From: Thermoanaerobaculia bacterium
GTDB lineage: Bacteria > Acidobacteriota > Thermoanaerobaculia > Multivoradales > JAHEKO01
Assembly: GCA_947259195.1 (NCBI GenBank)
Contig: CAMYLC010000122.1
Coordinates: 1-55,262, forward strand
Reading direction: 5' to 3'
Length of the DNA stretch: 55,262 nt
Positions 41,264 to 51,012 of the stretch are shown here, piece by piece. Each line of letters begins with the position of its first letter. The stretch's first letter is position 1. The translations under genes and the position numbers were made by a program. The notes below the pieces were generated by a model. That model searched no databases, was not told the DNA's origin, and saw only the letters and a program-made list of their open reading frames with translations.

Positions 41264-42448
41264 ATGGAGTTTTTTCAAAATACGACCATCGACTTCATGA
41301 AGTACCGCAAGCACTTCATGGTGATTTCGTTGGCATTGCTAGCGATCTCTGTCCTCGAAGTGTTCATCCAGAAGAATCTGAATGTCGGCATCGACTTCGC
41401 GGGCGGCACACAGGTGACGCTCAAGTTTCGCCAGCGGCCGCAAGTCGATGAGCTGCGGGAAGTGGTCTCCGCCGCCGGCGTCGGCGATGCGCAGATCCAG
41501 AGATTCGGTGTCGAAGAGGCCAACGAGGTGATCATCAAGACTTCGACCGTCGTGGGGAGTGAAGAGGGCAGTCAAGTTGCGGTCATCGAGACTCTGGATC
41601 AACACTTCAACGGTGCATCCGCAGGCGGTTTCGATCTCAATCAGCGAGGCAGCGACGCGTTGTCGGGTCGGCTCATCGAGAGCGATCCGGACCGAATCGT
41701 GCCACAGGACCCGGAGGTCGCCAGGCAGCACTACGTGGAGGTTGCCGAGTCGATCGTCGACAAACGCCGAGAAGACGGGCTGCTTTCCTCCTGGGACGAG
41801 GTGGCGCAAAGCGCTGGCGTCAGTCGCGAGGTTGTGGACACCCTCGAAAAGCAAACCTACCTGGGCGAGTTCGCCGTGCTCGGCTCCGAGAACGTCGGAC
41901 CTCAGATCGGCGCCGAGTTGCGTCGCAAAGGCATTCTGGCCGTCGTCTCTTCCCTTATCGGCATGCTGATCTATATCTGGTTCCGATTCGAGCTTCGATT
42001 TGGCATCGGAGCGCTGGTGGCTGTGACTCACGATGTGCTGATCGTTCTCGGTCTGTTCACTCTGGCAGGCTTCGAATTCAATCTGACTACGATTGCCGGC
42101 TTCCTCACTCTTGTCGGTTATTCGGTCAACGACAGCGTAGTAGTCTTCGACCGGGTGAGAGAGAACCTCCGTCGCAACCGGCGGGAGCCACTGGTGGAGA
42201 CGATGAATCTGAGCCTGAACCAAACCCTCTCTCGGACCGTGCTGACTTCAGGCACGACTCTGCTCGCGGTTGGCAGCCTACTGGTGTTCGGTGGTGATGT
42301 ACTGAGGGGATTTGCATTCATCATCACTGTCGGCGTGATCGTGGGAACCTACTCCTCTATATATATAGCCAGCCCGTTCGCTCTACTCTGGGAGCAGTGG
42401 TTTGGTGGGGACGCCAAGCGGCGAGCCGCGAGCCGGACGGCGGCCTGA
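41264..42448 (+). CDS. secF: Protein translocase subunit SecF with enlarged P1 domain
   Basis: 394 residues, about 80 more than usual (around 310). Membrane signatures are present: VGIDFAGGTQVTLKF, VGYSVNDSVVVFDRVRENL and TVLTSGTTLLAVGSL. The extra residues lie at about 112-208, between IETLDQHF and SENVGPQIG in the periplasmic P1 domain; they are acidic and predicted mainly helical. The insertion lies within a well-formed frame, so it is natural. Follows secD by 55 nt. Confidence 0.95.
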   Translation: MEFFQNTTIDFMKYRKHFMVISLALLAISVLEVFIQKNLNVGIDFAGGTQVTLKFRQRPQVDELREVVSAAGVGDAQIQRFGVEEANEVIIKTSTVVGSEEGSQVAVIETLDQHFNGASAGGFDLNQRGSDALSGRLIESDPDRIVPQDPEVARQHYVEVAESIVDKRREDGLLSSWDEVAQSAGVSREVVDTLEKQTYLGEFAVLGSENVGPQIGAELRRKGILAVVSSLIGMLIYIWFRFELRFGIGALVAVTHDVLIVLGLFTLAGFEFNLTTIAGFLTLVGYSVNDSVVVFDRVRENLRRNRREPLVETMNLSLNQTLSRTVLTSGTTLLAVGSLLVFGGDVLRGFAFIITVGVIVGTYSSIYIASPFALLWEQWFGGDAKRRAASRTAA

Positions 42449-42566
42449 TCTGATTCAGCTGGATTCAGGCCGGTTGCCTTCGAACTCTCGCCCGCATGGC
42501 TGATCCCTGCCCTGCAGGCTGAGCTGCCGCCGTGGTGTTGCCGTGTAGACGGTGAGTGCTGTCCTC

Positions 42567-42572
42567 TATAAT
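42567..42572 (+). promoter_or_regulatory. -10 box of the rel/spoT gene
   Basis: A perfect TATAAT in GC-rich DNA. It lies inside the longest possible rel/spoT reading frame, which argues that translation starts further downstream, at 42643. The -35 region is weak. Confidence 0.45.
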
Positions 42573-42642
42573 TCGGCTGGAAAGTGCGGCTGTCCAGTAT
42601 TGCCTGCCGGAGTCGGCATCGGTGCGGTCGCCGAGACGGCGT

Positions 42643-44889
42643 ATGCCGAACCTCAGACGATCACCCTCCTCAAACCATCACCAACCACCGGTCCAGGTGC
42701 GCAAAGACGTCCAACTCGAGGACGTACTGAAGGGGCTGAAGCTTCACGACCGGGCCTACGACGAAGCGTTCCTCAGGTCGGTGTACGAGTTCTCACGCGA
42801 AACGCACGGCGATCAGCTCCGACGCTCCGGCAAGCCCTACTTCACCCATCCGCTGCATGTAGCTTTCATCTTGGCCGACCTGGGATTCGACGAGACCTGT
42901 GTCGCTGTCGGTCTGTTGCACGACGTCCTGGAGGACACCCTGGCGGAGAGGCAGGAAGTAGCCGAGAGGTTCGGAGAGGAGATTGCTCAACTGGTAGATG
43001 GGGTGACCAAGATCGGTCGCCATTCCTACGTGCGGCGCGACCAGGCGCAGGCCGAGACCTTCCGCAAGTTGATCCTGGCCTCCGCCAAGGACATCCGCGT
43101 CATTCTCGTCAAGCTCGCCGACCGGCTGCACAACATGCAGACCCTCGAGCACATGCCTGTCGAGTCCCGGATACGCATTGCTCGGGAGACGCTGGAGATC
43201 TACGCACCTACCGCTCATCGACTCGGCATGTCGAAGGTGCAGGGGGACCTTCAGGATCTGGCCTTCTTCCATCTCCATCCGCAGGAGTTCAGCGAGCTGC
43301 GCAGCCAGATCCAGCAGAAGGTCAAGCATGGACGTCAGGCGACCGAGAAGATCCGCTCTGAGCTGGTCAGCCTATTGAGCGAAGCGGGACTCGAGGTCGA
43401 CATCAGCTTTCGGGTCAAGCGCTTCTATTCCATCTATCAGAAGATGCGTCGTCAGGGGATCGACGCCTCGCAGCTCTACGACTATCTGGCGTTTCGCATT
43501 GTCACCGCATCGGTGCGTGATTGCTACGCCTGTCTGGGAGTGGTGCATCAGTCGTGGCGACCGGTGCCGGGTCGGTTCAAGGACTACATCGCCATGCCGA
43601 AGCCGAATTTCTACCAGTCCTTGCACACCACTCTGGTCAGTCCGAGTGGTGAGCCGTTCGAGGTTCAGATTCGGACCCAGGAGATGGATCTGATAGCCGA
43701 GGACGGCATCGCGGCCCACTGGCGCTACAAGGAGGGCGACGCAGATCCGACCGAGGTCGACCAGAGCTTCTCATGGCTGCGCCAACTCCTGGAGTGGCAG
43801 AAGGACGTGCAGGATCCGCGCACCTTTCTGAATTCTCTGAAGATCGATCTCTACCCCGACGAAGTGTATGTCTTCACGCCGAAGGGTGACGTGTTCTCAT
43901 TCCCCCGTGGCGCCACGCCGTTGGACTTCGCCTACAAGATACACACCGATCTGGGGCACCATTGTGTCGGGGCGCGGATCAACGGCAAGCTCGAGCCGCT
44001 GCGCAGTGTGCTCAAGAATGGCGACATCGTCGAGATCGTCACCAACCCTTCTCGTTTCCCGAGCCGCGATTGGCTGAGCTTCGTTGCCACCTCCAGAGCC
44101 AAGACCAAGATCCGTCAGTGGCTCAACACGGAGCAAAAGCAGCGAGCCACCGAGATTGGCAAGCGTTTGGTGGAGCGGGAGCTGAAAAAGCACAAGGTCG
44201 GGATCAAGCGGTTCCTCAACAGCTCCGGCCTGACCGAGTATTTGGCCGCCGAGGGGATCGCCCGTCCGGAAGATCTCTTTGCTGCCGTTGGATACGGCAA
44301 GACCTCGGTGCGAAATCTACTGGATCGGGTCCTGACGAGTGACGAGCTGGAGACGGTGGAACAGGTGCCCGGTCCGCTGCGACGCGCGGTCACGAAGATC
44401 CTGCCGTTCGGTAGCGACGCCATCGCAGTGAAAGGGCACAGCGATCTCCTCGCCTATCTTGCCAAGTGCTGCAGCCCGCTGCCCGGAGAGCCCATCGTCG
44501 GCTATATCACCCGCGGCAGGGGAGTGTCGGTGCACTCGGTCGAGTGCACCAATGTTCGTAACCTGTTGTACAACCAGGAGCGGGAGATCGAGGTCGAGTG
44601 GGCCCGCCAGAGCGACGAGCTCTATCCGGTGGAGCTGGTCATCGAGACCGAAGACCACCCCGGCATGCTGGCCCGGCTCACCGAGGTGATGGCGAAGCTC
44701 AACAGCAACATCCGTCAGATCGAAGCGGAGACCATCGAGTCGGGCCGTGGCCTGATCGAAGTCGTTGTCGAAGTGCAGAACCGCAAGCACCTCGAACGAC
44801 TCCGCCAGGGCATCCGGGCGGTGCCCGGTGTCTTCGAGGTCGGTCGGCGACGTGGACGTGGCTCGAAGACAGACCAGCGGGAGGGCTGA
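42643..44889 (+). CDS. Bifunctional (p)ppGpp synthetase/hydrolase (Rel/SpoT)
   Basis: 748 residues from the ATG at 42643. Hydrolase HD domain: RRSGKPYFTHPLHVA, LLHDVLEDT and LVKLADRLHNMQTLEHM. Synthetase: RFKDYIAMPKPNFYQSLHT and FEVQIRTQEMDLIAEDGIAAHW. Then TGS (VFTPKGDVFSFPRGATPLDF), a zinc-finger/conserved-Cys region (AKCCSPLPGEPIVGYITRGRG) and a C-terminal ACT domain (HPGMLARLTEVMAKLNSNI). Both active sites look intact, so it can make and degrade the stringent-response alarmone. A GTG at 42556 would lengthen it but places TATAAT inside the gene. Confidence 0.94.
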   Translation: MPNLRRSPSSNHHQPPVQVRKDVQLEDVLKGLKLHDRAYDEAFLRSVYEFSRETHGDQLRRSGKPYFTHPLHVAFILADLGFDETCVAVGLLHDVLEDTLAERQEVAERFGEEIAQLVDGVTKIGRHSYVRRDQAQAETFRKLILASAKDIRVILVKLADRLHNMQTLEHMPVESRIRIARETLEIYAPTAHRLGMSKVQGDLQDLAFFHLHPQEFSELRSQIQQKVKHGRQATEKIRSELVSLLSEAGLEVDISFRVKRFYSIYQKMRRQGIDASQLYDYLAFRIVTASVRDCYACLGVVHQSWRPVPGRFKDYIAMPKPNFYQSLHTTLVSPSGEPFEVQIRTQEMDLIAEDGIAAHWRYKEGDADPTEVDQSFSWLRQLLEWQKDVQDPRTFLNSLKIDLYPDEVYVFTPKGDVFSFPRGATPLDFAYKIHTDLGHHCVGARINGKLEPLRSVLKNGDIVEIVTNPSRFPSRDWLSFVATSRAKTKIRQWLNTEQKQRATEIGKRLVERELKKHKVGIKRFLNSSGLTEYLAAEGIARPEDLFAAVGYGKTSVRNLLDRVLTSDELETVEQVPGPLRRAVTKILPFGSDAIAVKGHSDLLAYLAKCCSPLPGEPIVGYITRGRGVSVHSVECTNVRNLLYNQEREIEVEWARQSDELYPVELVIETEDHPGMLARLTEVMAKLNSNIRQIEAETIESGRGLIEVVVEVQNRKHLERLRQGIRAVPGVFEVGRRRGRGSKTDQREG

Positions 44890-44992
44890 GTCGAGCGCGG
44901 GCTGTCACCTGAGACCGGGTGGGCTCGCCCGTGTGGGCCGCAAGAGAGATTTTGGGGAGTCGAGTCGCTTTGCAACGAAATAGCCTGCTACC

Positions 44993-45223
44993 TCACGAGT
45001 CAGCTTCAGCCTCGTCGGGCTGCCAGGTGCGGGGCGCCGGCTTCTGTACCTTGCCGCTTCGCAGGCATCGGGTGCAAACCCAGACGCGCTGCGTCGTGCC
45101 ATCGATGACTGCACGGACCTTTTGCAGGTTCGGTTCCCAGGTTCTGTTCGAGACGTTATGGGCATGACTGATGCTGCGTCCTGCCACGGTTCCCTTGCCA
45201 CAGATTGCACATTGCTTGGACAT
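44993..45223 (-). CDS. rpmB: 50S ribosomal protein L28
   Basis: 76 residues from ATG at 45223 with AAGGAG 9 nt upstream. MSKQCAICGKGTVAGRSISHAH, then NLQKVRAVIDGTTQRVWVCTRCLRSGKV is L28, here with two CxxC-like pairs that keep the zinc-binding form. It stands alone on minus, divergent from pilM. Confidence 0.95.
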   Translation of the reverse strand: MSKQCAICGKGTVAGRSISHAHNVSNRTWEPNLQKVRAVIDGTTQRVWVCTRCLRSGKVQKPAPRTWQPDEAEADS

Positions 45224-45553
45224 GTAGTGGATCTCCTTGACTTCTCTGAAGAAGGCGCCTACGGTAGCAGAAACGTGGGAGAGATCCAATAGATGCGACT
45301 CGAAAAAGAGCGGTTGGGAATCTGGTGTGGAGAGGGTCGAGATGCATCTACTCGTGCTCGTCGAAGCTGCGGAGGGAGACAAGCCGGCAACCGGGAAGAC
45401 GGGTGGCTCGTAGTCGAGCGTCCGATTCGAACCGAGTGTTTGTGACCGGCGCCCTTGACAGGAAAAAAGGCTTCTTGTTAGTTTCCGATAAAGCTTGAAG
45501 AATTGATGTGCAAACTTGCATAAACACAGTGTTTTCAGGAGTTTCCTGGCGTC
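45224..45553. other. Divergent rpmB-pilM promoter region
   Basis: 330 bp, AT-richer toward pilM. Contains one sigma-70-like candidate at 45455-45483 for the pil operon. A GATTCGAACC string near 45424 looks like a tRNA T-loop but has no supporting stems. Confidence 0.5.
45455..45483 (+). promoter_or_regulatory. Candidate sigma-70 promoter of pilMNOPQ
   Basis: A consensus TTGACA is followed after exactly 17 nt by TTAGTT, a poor -10. It is 70 nt upstream of the pilM GTG. No clear GG-N10-GC sigma-54 site was seen. Confidence 0.35.
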
Positions 45554-46612
45554 GTGTTTTGGTCACGGTCTAAAAGCGTAGTTGGGTTAGACATCGGCAG
45601 CTCCGGTGTCAAGCTCGTCGAGCTCAAAGAGCGCAAGCCCGGTGACTACCATCTCCTTCGGGTTGGAGTGGAACCGTTATCACCGGAAGCCATTGTCGAT
45701 GGGTCCATCATGGATTCGTCGCTGGTCGTGGATGCCATTCAAAAGCTAACTCAGGAGACTGGTGCAAAGGGGGCAAGTTGCGCCACCTCCGTCTCCGGCC
45801 ACTCGGTGATCATCAAGAAGATCCAGGTGCCGGCGATGCCGACCGCCGAGCTGGAGGAGTCCATCCAGTGGGAAGCGGAGCAGTACATCCCGTTCGACAT
45901 CAACGATGTCCGACTCGACTATGTCGTGTTGTCGGAGGGAATGTCCGGCGACGACTCAATGGAAGTGCTCCTGGTCGCGGTCAAACGGGACAAGGTGAAC
46001 GACTACGTGTCGGTCATCAGTCAGTGTGGCAAGAGCCCGGCGGTGGTCGACCTCGATGCGTTTGCGGTGCAGAACGCGTACGAAGTCAACCATGACCTGG
46101 ATCCCAACAAAGTGGTCGCGCTCGTGAACATGGGCGCCGGTGTCACCAACATCAACATTCTGGCGCACGGCTCGACGGTCTTCTGGCGGGACATCTCTTT
46201 TGGTGGCAATCAGTTTACCGAGGCCCTGCAGCGGGAATACAACCTGTCTTTCGATCAGGCCGAGCGAGTGAAAAGAGGTCAGCAGGTCGATGAGTGTTCG
46301 GCAGCGGAAGCTCGAGCGGTTCTCGATTCCGTCTCCGCCGAGATGGCCTCGGAGATCCAGAAGACATTCGACTTTTTCGCCGCTACCGCCGCCGAGGACA
46401 GCGTTGATGAGCTAGTGCTCTCTGGTGGTTGTGCACAGACGCCGAACCTGCAGTCGGTACTGCAAGAGAGATTCGGGGTTCGCACCGAGCTGATGAATCC
46501 GTTGCGCCGCATCCACTACCGGGAGAGCGACTTTGACAGCCAGTGGCTAGAGTCCATCGCGCCGATGCTGACAGTGGCCGTGGGACTGGCAGTTCGCAAG
46601 GTCGGGGAATAG
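45554..46612 (+). CDS. pilM: Type IV pilus assembly protein PilM
   Basis: 352 residues from GTG. Actin-like ATPase fold: phosphate-1 VVGLDIGSSGVKLVELK, AEQYIPFDINDVRLDY, ALVNMGAGVTNINIL and LSGGCAQTPNLQSVL. It forms a cytoplasmic ring that binds the N-terminus of PilN. First gene of pilMNOPQ; seven nt separate it from pilN. Confidence 0.96.
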   Translation: MFWSRSKSVVGLDIGSSGVKLVELKERKPGDYHLLRVGVEPLSPEAIVDGSIMDSSLVVDAIQKLTQETGAKGASCATSVSGHSVIIKKIQVPAMPTAELEESIQWEAEQYIPFDINDVRLDYVVLSEGMSGDDSMEVLLVAVKRDKVNDYVSVISQCGKSPAVVDLDAFAVQNAYEVNHDLDPNKVVALVNMGAGVTNINILAHGSTVFWRDISFGGNQFTEALQREYNLSFDQAERVKRGQQVDECSAAEARAVLDSVSAEMASEIQKTFDFFAATAAEDSVDELVLSGGCAQTPNLQSVLQERFGVRTELMNPLRRIHYRESDFDSQWLESIAPMLTVAVGLAVRKVGE

Positions 46613-46618
46613 CGAACC

Positions 46619-47224
46619 ATGATCAAGATCAATCTGGTTGGCGAAAGAAAGCGCCCGGCTGCGCCGGGGCCCTCGCAGTTGAAGGGTATTCAGGAGGGGG
46701 CCAACGTCGGGATATGGGCCCTGGCGGGGCTGGTCCTTGCCGGTGTCCTGATCACTCTCGGTCACCTCTATGTCGTCAACGGCAAGGTGAAGGACATGCA
46801 GCAGCAGGTTGCCGAGGCGGAAAAAGAGGTCAAGGAGCTCGAGCCCTACATCAGAGAGGTCGAAGAGTACAAGGCCAAGAAAGCCGAGCTCGAGCGCAAG
46901 GTTCAGGTCATCAATCAGTTGAAGACCAATCAGAGAGGGCCGGTGCAAATCATGGATCGGGTATCCCGCGCCCTGCCCGAGCTGATGTGGCTCACCAAGA
47001 TGGAGGTCTCGCCGACAACCATCACGGTCTCTGGCGAAGCCTTCAACACCAATGCCGTTGCCAACTTCATCGAGAACCTCGATCGCGTTCCCGAGTTTCA
47101 AGAGCCGATTCTCAGGGACACATCGCAGCGGGGTCAGATCTACACTTTCGTGGTTGCTTTCAACTACACCTATCAGGTTCCGCAGCCGGAGCAGCCCGAA
47201 GGGGCCGAAGCCGCGGCGGGATAG
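46619..47224 (+). CDS. pilN: Type IV pilus assembly protein PilN
   Basis: 201 residues. A short cytoplasmic N-terminus with INLVGERKRP (the PilM-binding INLLP-like motif), one membrane helix near 32-55, a coiled coil (QQVAEAEKEVKELEPYI) and a ferredoxin-like periplasmic domain (MDRVSRALPELMWLTKMEV). Pairs with PilO. Confidence 0.93.
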   Translation: MIKINLVGERKRPAAPGPSQLKGIQEGANVGIWALAGLVLAGVLITLGHLYVVNGKVKDMQQQVAEAEKEVKELEPYIREVEEYKAKKAELERKVQVINQLKTNQRGPVQIMDRVSRALPELMWLTKMEVSPTTITVSGEAFNTNAVANFIENLDRVPEFQEPILRDTSQRGQIYTFVVAFNYTYQVPQPEQPEGAEAAAG

Positions 47225-47239
47225 GAGAGGCTGGCGAGA

Positions 47240-47845
47240 ATGGAAATCCGCACCGGTCTGGAAGACAAACCCTGGTGGGTCTCGGCAATCGTGGGCCTCG
47301 TGCTTGCGAGCTTGATCTACTGGGGCGGGCACCACTATTTGCTGAAACCAAAGTATCAGGAGCTCGCAAAGGAAGAGGACAAGTTGGCTGGGCTTCAGAT
47401 CAAGATTCAAGAAGGTCGAGCGGCCAAGGCACAGCTGCCGCGCTTCCGGGAAGAGGTTCAGCGTCTCGAGCTCGAGTTGGACAAGCTGCTTCGCATCTTG
47501 CCCGCAAGACGCAACACCCCCGAGTTGCTGCGTCGAATCCGGGATCTGACGGAGCAGGGTGATTTTCAGCTGAAGCGATTCACGCCCGGGAACTTCGTCG
47601 ATCAGGAGTTCTACAGCGAGTGGCCGATTGCCATCAGTCTGGACGGCACCTACCACAACCTGGCGTTGCTCTTCGACCGCGTGGGACGTTTCTCTCGCAT
47701 CGTCAACATCGAAGGGTTGAAGATCCAGAACGCTCGTGCGCGTGATTCGGGTGCCGATACCATCGAGGCTAGCTTCACGGCGAAGACGTTCATCTACAAG
47801 GAGCCCGCTGTTGTTGAAGCGGAACAAGAAGGAATGGATCAGTAG
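47240..47845 (+). CDS. pilO: Type IV pilus assembly protein PilO
   Basis: 201 residues with one N-terminal helix (VSAIVGLVLASLIYWGG), a coiled coil (LAKEEDKLAGLQIKIQEG) and a periplasmic alpha/beta domain with LDGTYHNLALLFDRVGRF. Forms the alignment complex with PilN and PilP. Confidence 0.92.
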   Translation: MEIRTGLEDKPWWVSAIVGLVLASLIYWGGHHYLLKPKYQELAKEEDKLAGLQIKIQEGRAAKAQLPRFREEVQRLELELDKLLRILPARRNTPELLRRIRDLTEQGDFQLKRFTPGNFVDQEFYSEWPIAISLDGTYHNLALLFDRVGRFSRIVNIEGLKIQNARARDSGADTIEASFTAKTFIYKEPAVVEAEQEGMDQ

Positions 47846-47871
47846 ATGGCACGAGGATCGGGAGAGGGACC

Positions 47872-48411
47872 ATGAGATCGACAGCACAGCGAACCCTGGC
47901 ATCGACAGCGCTATGCATAGCGCTGCTCCTGGTGATCGGGTGGCAGTCCACTGCTGTCTCGGCCCAGGAGTCAGAGGCGGCGTCAGTCCAGCCGGTCCTG
48001 CCGGCCCTGGATGACGAGCCCGATACCGATGTGGATGACCTCCTGAGGGACGAATCGGCGATGTTGGCGGGTGAGGGCTACCTCTACGATCCGGGTGATC
48101 GTCGGGATCCCTTCAAGTCGCTGCTGGAGGCCAGAGACCGCCCGTTGATTCGAGGACCCAGGCCAGAGGGAATCCCTGGTCTGTTGATTGACGAGATTGA
48201 CATCTCCGGCATCTTTGTCACCGCGGATGGACCGATTATTCAGGTCCAATCCTCTGACAGAGAGCAGAGCTATTTGCTCCGGGTGGGCGATCAACTCTAC
48301 GACGGCGATGTGATCAGTATTAGCGGGAAAGAAGCGATATTCAAGCAGATTGTGGACGATCCGACCGCCCTCAAGCCGTTTCGGGAGGTGGTCAAGAAGC
48401 TCAACCCATGA
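47872..48411 (+). CDS. pilP: Type IV pilus assembly protein PilP-like
   Basis: 179 residues, with an N-terminal signal peptide (LCIALLLVIGWQSTAVSA). It lacks a lipobox Cys, so unlike many PilP proteins it is probably not lipidated. The C-terminal beta domain (LYDPGDRRDPFKSLLEARD, GLLIDEIDISGIFVTADGP, LLRVGDQLYDGDVISI) is PilP. It links PilNO to the secretin. Overlaps the longest pilQ frame by 4 nt. Confidence 0.88.
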   Translation: MRSTAQRTLASTALCIALLLVIGWQSTAVSAQESEAASVQPVLPALDDEPDTDVDDLLRDESAMLAGEGYLYDPGDRRDPFKSLLEARDRPLIRGPRPEGIPGLLIDEIDISGIFVTADGPIIQVQSSDREQSYLLRVGDQLYDGDVISISGKEAIFKQIVDDPTALKPFREVVKKLNP

Positions 48412-48461
48412 GCGGGTACGGGATATCCCGGGCACCTGCTCTTGGGAGGGAGGCGAGCGCC

Positions 48462-50993
48462 ATGCGTAGTATCGCGAACAGAAATAGTCGGAGGGGTATG
48501 CGGCTCCTTGGCGCCTTCGGTGGCGTCACGGCGGCGATCTTGCTGATCGCTGCTGTATCGGTTCTACCGGCCCAGGCTGCGGCGACCTCGACAACCGAAA
48601 TTCAGGCCTTGGCGGTGCATCCGGGCCACGATGGAGCCCAGCTCGAGGTGGCCAGCGATGGCGCCCTCGTCTGGACTACCTATCGGGACGCCGATGGCCG
48701 ACTGGTCATCGAATTGCCCAATAGCGCGCCGGCGGACTCGGTTGTCGACCTGTGGCCTGACGCAGGGCTGCTCGAGGCGGTGGAGGTCGCTACCGAGATG
48801 AGCGGCGACCGTCCCCTGACGCGTCTGACCATTCGGACGCGCGGAGCCTCGGAGCACTCGATCCAGGCGTCGGGGCCTGTTTTGTTGGTGGATTTCACCG
48901 CTGTCGGTGAGATTGCCGACTCGGCAGGTGTCACCGATAAGCCATGGGCCGAGCCGTTGGTGGACGATACCGACACCGCGACAGTGCAAGCCGTCGTGGT
49001 CGAGGAGGAGAGTCTGCCAGCCTCCAAGGTGGCGAGCTCTGAGGCCCCATTCGATGCCATTCAGGGGCCAGTAGGCGAGCCCATTGGCGTCGCAGCCACC
49101 CAGCTCGAAGGCATCGAGGTGTCGAGTGAAGACGGCCAGACCGTCGTCCGGATCCTCGGCGATGGTGGCTTCTACTTCTCGAGCTTCAATCTAGACGCTC
49201 CAGAGCGTTTCGTGGTCGATCTACTTGGAGTCGCCAATAGGGCGCCTTCACCGAGCATCGTGGTCGAGAACCAAACGGTCGAGAGAGTGCGGATCGCCCA
49301 GTTCAAGGCGCAACCGGACATGGTCTCCCGAGTCGTAGTGGATTTGAGAGACGCCTCCGAGGCACAGGTCGAGCAGATCCCCAACGGCTTGGAGCTCCGA
49401 TTCGGCGCCGTCGAGGTGGCTGCCATGGAGCTCGAAGAGAGTCCCGTGGTTGAAGAGGTTCCCCAGGTGGCGGCGCTGGAGCCAGCGGCGGTCGAGCCCG
49501 AGCCGATCATGGAAGTCGAGCCGGAAGGAATGGGTGCGAACGAGAACGGCACCGTGGGCACCCACGAGCTCTCGACTCCGTCGGTGACGCTTCCAGTCGA
49601 GGAGGTTGTTCCAGCACCGGAGTTCCAGATCGCCGATGCGAATCTGTCTCCTGAGCCGGAACCGTCCTTTGTTCGCTCCAGCTATCAGGATGATGTTGCG
49701 ACAGGCGGCACGGCACCGGAGAGGGATGAGCTGGCATTCCCCAGTCAGACCATAGGCGGTGCTACGACCAGCTACAGCGGTGCGCCGATGTCCATCAGCC
49801 TGAAGGATGGCGACATCAAGGATGTGCTGCGGTCGTTTGCGCAGATCAGCGGCCTGAATATCGTGGTTCAGCCCGGCGTCACCGGCACGGTGACCGTCGA
49901 GCTGACCGACGTGCCCTGGGACCAGGCCCTCGAGGAGATTCTGAAGATCAACGGCCTGGGCTACGTGCTCGAAGGCAACATCATGCGAGTCGCGCCGATC
50001 AAGGTATTGGCGGACGAAGCAGCAGAGCGTCAGAGACTGCGTCAGGCCAACGCCCTGTCCGTACCGCTGAAGACCATCATGAAGCGAGTCAGTTATGCCT
50101 CGGCGAGTACGATGGCCGGCATTCTCATGGCCGGTGGTGGTGCCAGCCTGGTGAGTCAGCGCGGCACGGTCGTGGTGGACTCGCGTACCAATACCCTGAT
50201 CATCAAAGAGCTGCCGGACTACATCGATACGGTTCTGGCGGTGATCGAGACCTTGGATGTTCCAGAACCTCAAGTCATGATCGAGGCCAGGATCATCGAG
50301 ACCACCAAGCGGTTCAACAGAACTCTCGGAATTCAGTGGGGCTTCGACGGAGTCTCGGCTCCCGAGTATGGCAATACCACTGGGCTGCAGTTTCCAAACC
50401 AGGGCTCGGTCGACGGTAGTGTCAACCTTCTGACCGGTGGTAGCAACGGCCTGCTGAACATCTCGTTGGGCAACGTGCTCGGTACTTTCTCGATCGACGC
50501 GACCCTGCAGGCGGCCGAAGACGAAGGGTTGATCAATATCCTGTCGGCGCCGAAGGTCGCGACCCTGAACAACGAGCAGGCATCCATCCAGAGTGGTCTA
50601 CAGATCCCGATTCAGACGGTGGCCAACAACACTGTCAGCGTACAGTTCGTCAACGCCACTCTGCGATTGGACGTCACTCCGCACGTTACGGCGGAAGGCA
50701 CGGTGCTGATGGATATCAACATCCAGAAGCGAGAGCCTCTGCTGGCTTTTACGGTGGTGGGAGCCACGAACGCCCCTATTTCCACGAAGGATGCGCGAAC
50801 TCGGGTCATCGTCCGGGACGGCGGGACCACGGTTATCGGCGGTATCTACAAGGTCACTTCCGATCAGGGTGAGGACCGAGTCCCCGGGCTCGCCAATATT
50901 CCTGTTCTGGGTCATCTCTTCAAGAACAAGCGTCGAAGCGATGAGAACGAAGAGCTGTTGATCTTCATCACCCCAAGGGTGATCAAGCTATAG
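48462..50993 (+). CDS. pilQ: Type IV pilus secretin PilQ
   Basis: 843 residues from the ATG at 48462, which has GGGAGG upstream; the alternative ATG at 48408 overlaps pilP. Signal peptide, then two AMIN domains that bind peptidoglycan (about residues 35-130 and 200-320), a long acidic Pro/Glu/Val linker (about 320-440), the STN domain (SISLKDGDIKDVLRSFAQIS), an N1 domain and the secretin core ending VPGLANIPVLGHLFKNKRR and LLIFITPRVI. Forms the outer-membrane pore for the pilus. Confidence 0.95.
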   Translation: MRSIANRNSRRGMRLLGAFGGVTAAILLIAAVSVLPAQAAATSTTEIQALAVHPGHDGAQLEVASDGALVWTTYRDADGRLVIELPNSAPADSVVDLWPDAGLLEAVEVATEMSGDRPLTRLTIRTRGASEHSIQASGPVLLVDFTAVGEIADSAGVTDKPWAEPLVDDTDTATVQAVVVEEESLPASKVASSEAPFDAIQGPVGEPIGVAATQLEGIEVSSEDGQTVVRILGDGGFYFSSFNLDAPERFVVDLLGVANRAPSPSIVVENQTVERVRIAQFKAQPDMVSRVVVDLRDASEAQVEQIPNGLELRFGAVEVAAMELEESPVVEEVPQVAALEPAAVEPEPIMEVEPEGMGANENGTVGTHELSTPSVTLPVEEVVPAPEFQIADANLSPEPEPSFVRSSYQDDVATGGTAPERDELAFPSQTIGGATTSYSGAPMSISLKDGDIKDVLRSFAQISGLNIVVQPGVTGTVTVELTDVPWDQALEEILKINGLGYVLEGNIMRVAPIKVLADEAAERQRLRQANALSVPLKTIMKRVSYASASTMAGILMAGGGASLVSQRGTVVVDSRTNTLIIKELPDYIDTVLAVIETLDVPEPQVMIEARIIETTKRFNRTLGIQWGFDGVSAPEYGNTTGLQFPNQGSVDGSVNLLTGGSNGLLNISLGNVLGTFSIDATLQAAEDEGLINILSAPKVATLNNEQASIQSGLQIPIQTVANNTVSVQFVNATLRLDVTPHVTAEGTVLMDINIQKREPLLAFTVVGATNAPISTKDARTRVIVRDGGTTVIGGIYKVTSDQGEDRVPGLANIPVLGHLFKNKRRSDENEELLIFITPRVIKL

Positions 50994-51012
50994 GCTGACG
51001 GAGGAGCTGCTC

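Noticed and set aside
45415..45465. Possible minus-strand tRNA (GGTTCGAATC string)
   Set aside because: The T-loop-like string has no matching 5-bp stem, anticodon arm or acceptor stem.
46547..47902. 451-codon minus-strand frame over pilN-pilO
   Set aside because: Spans two well-supported pil genes on the other strand and has no domain.
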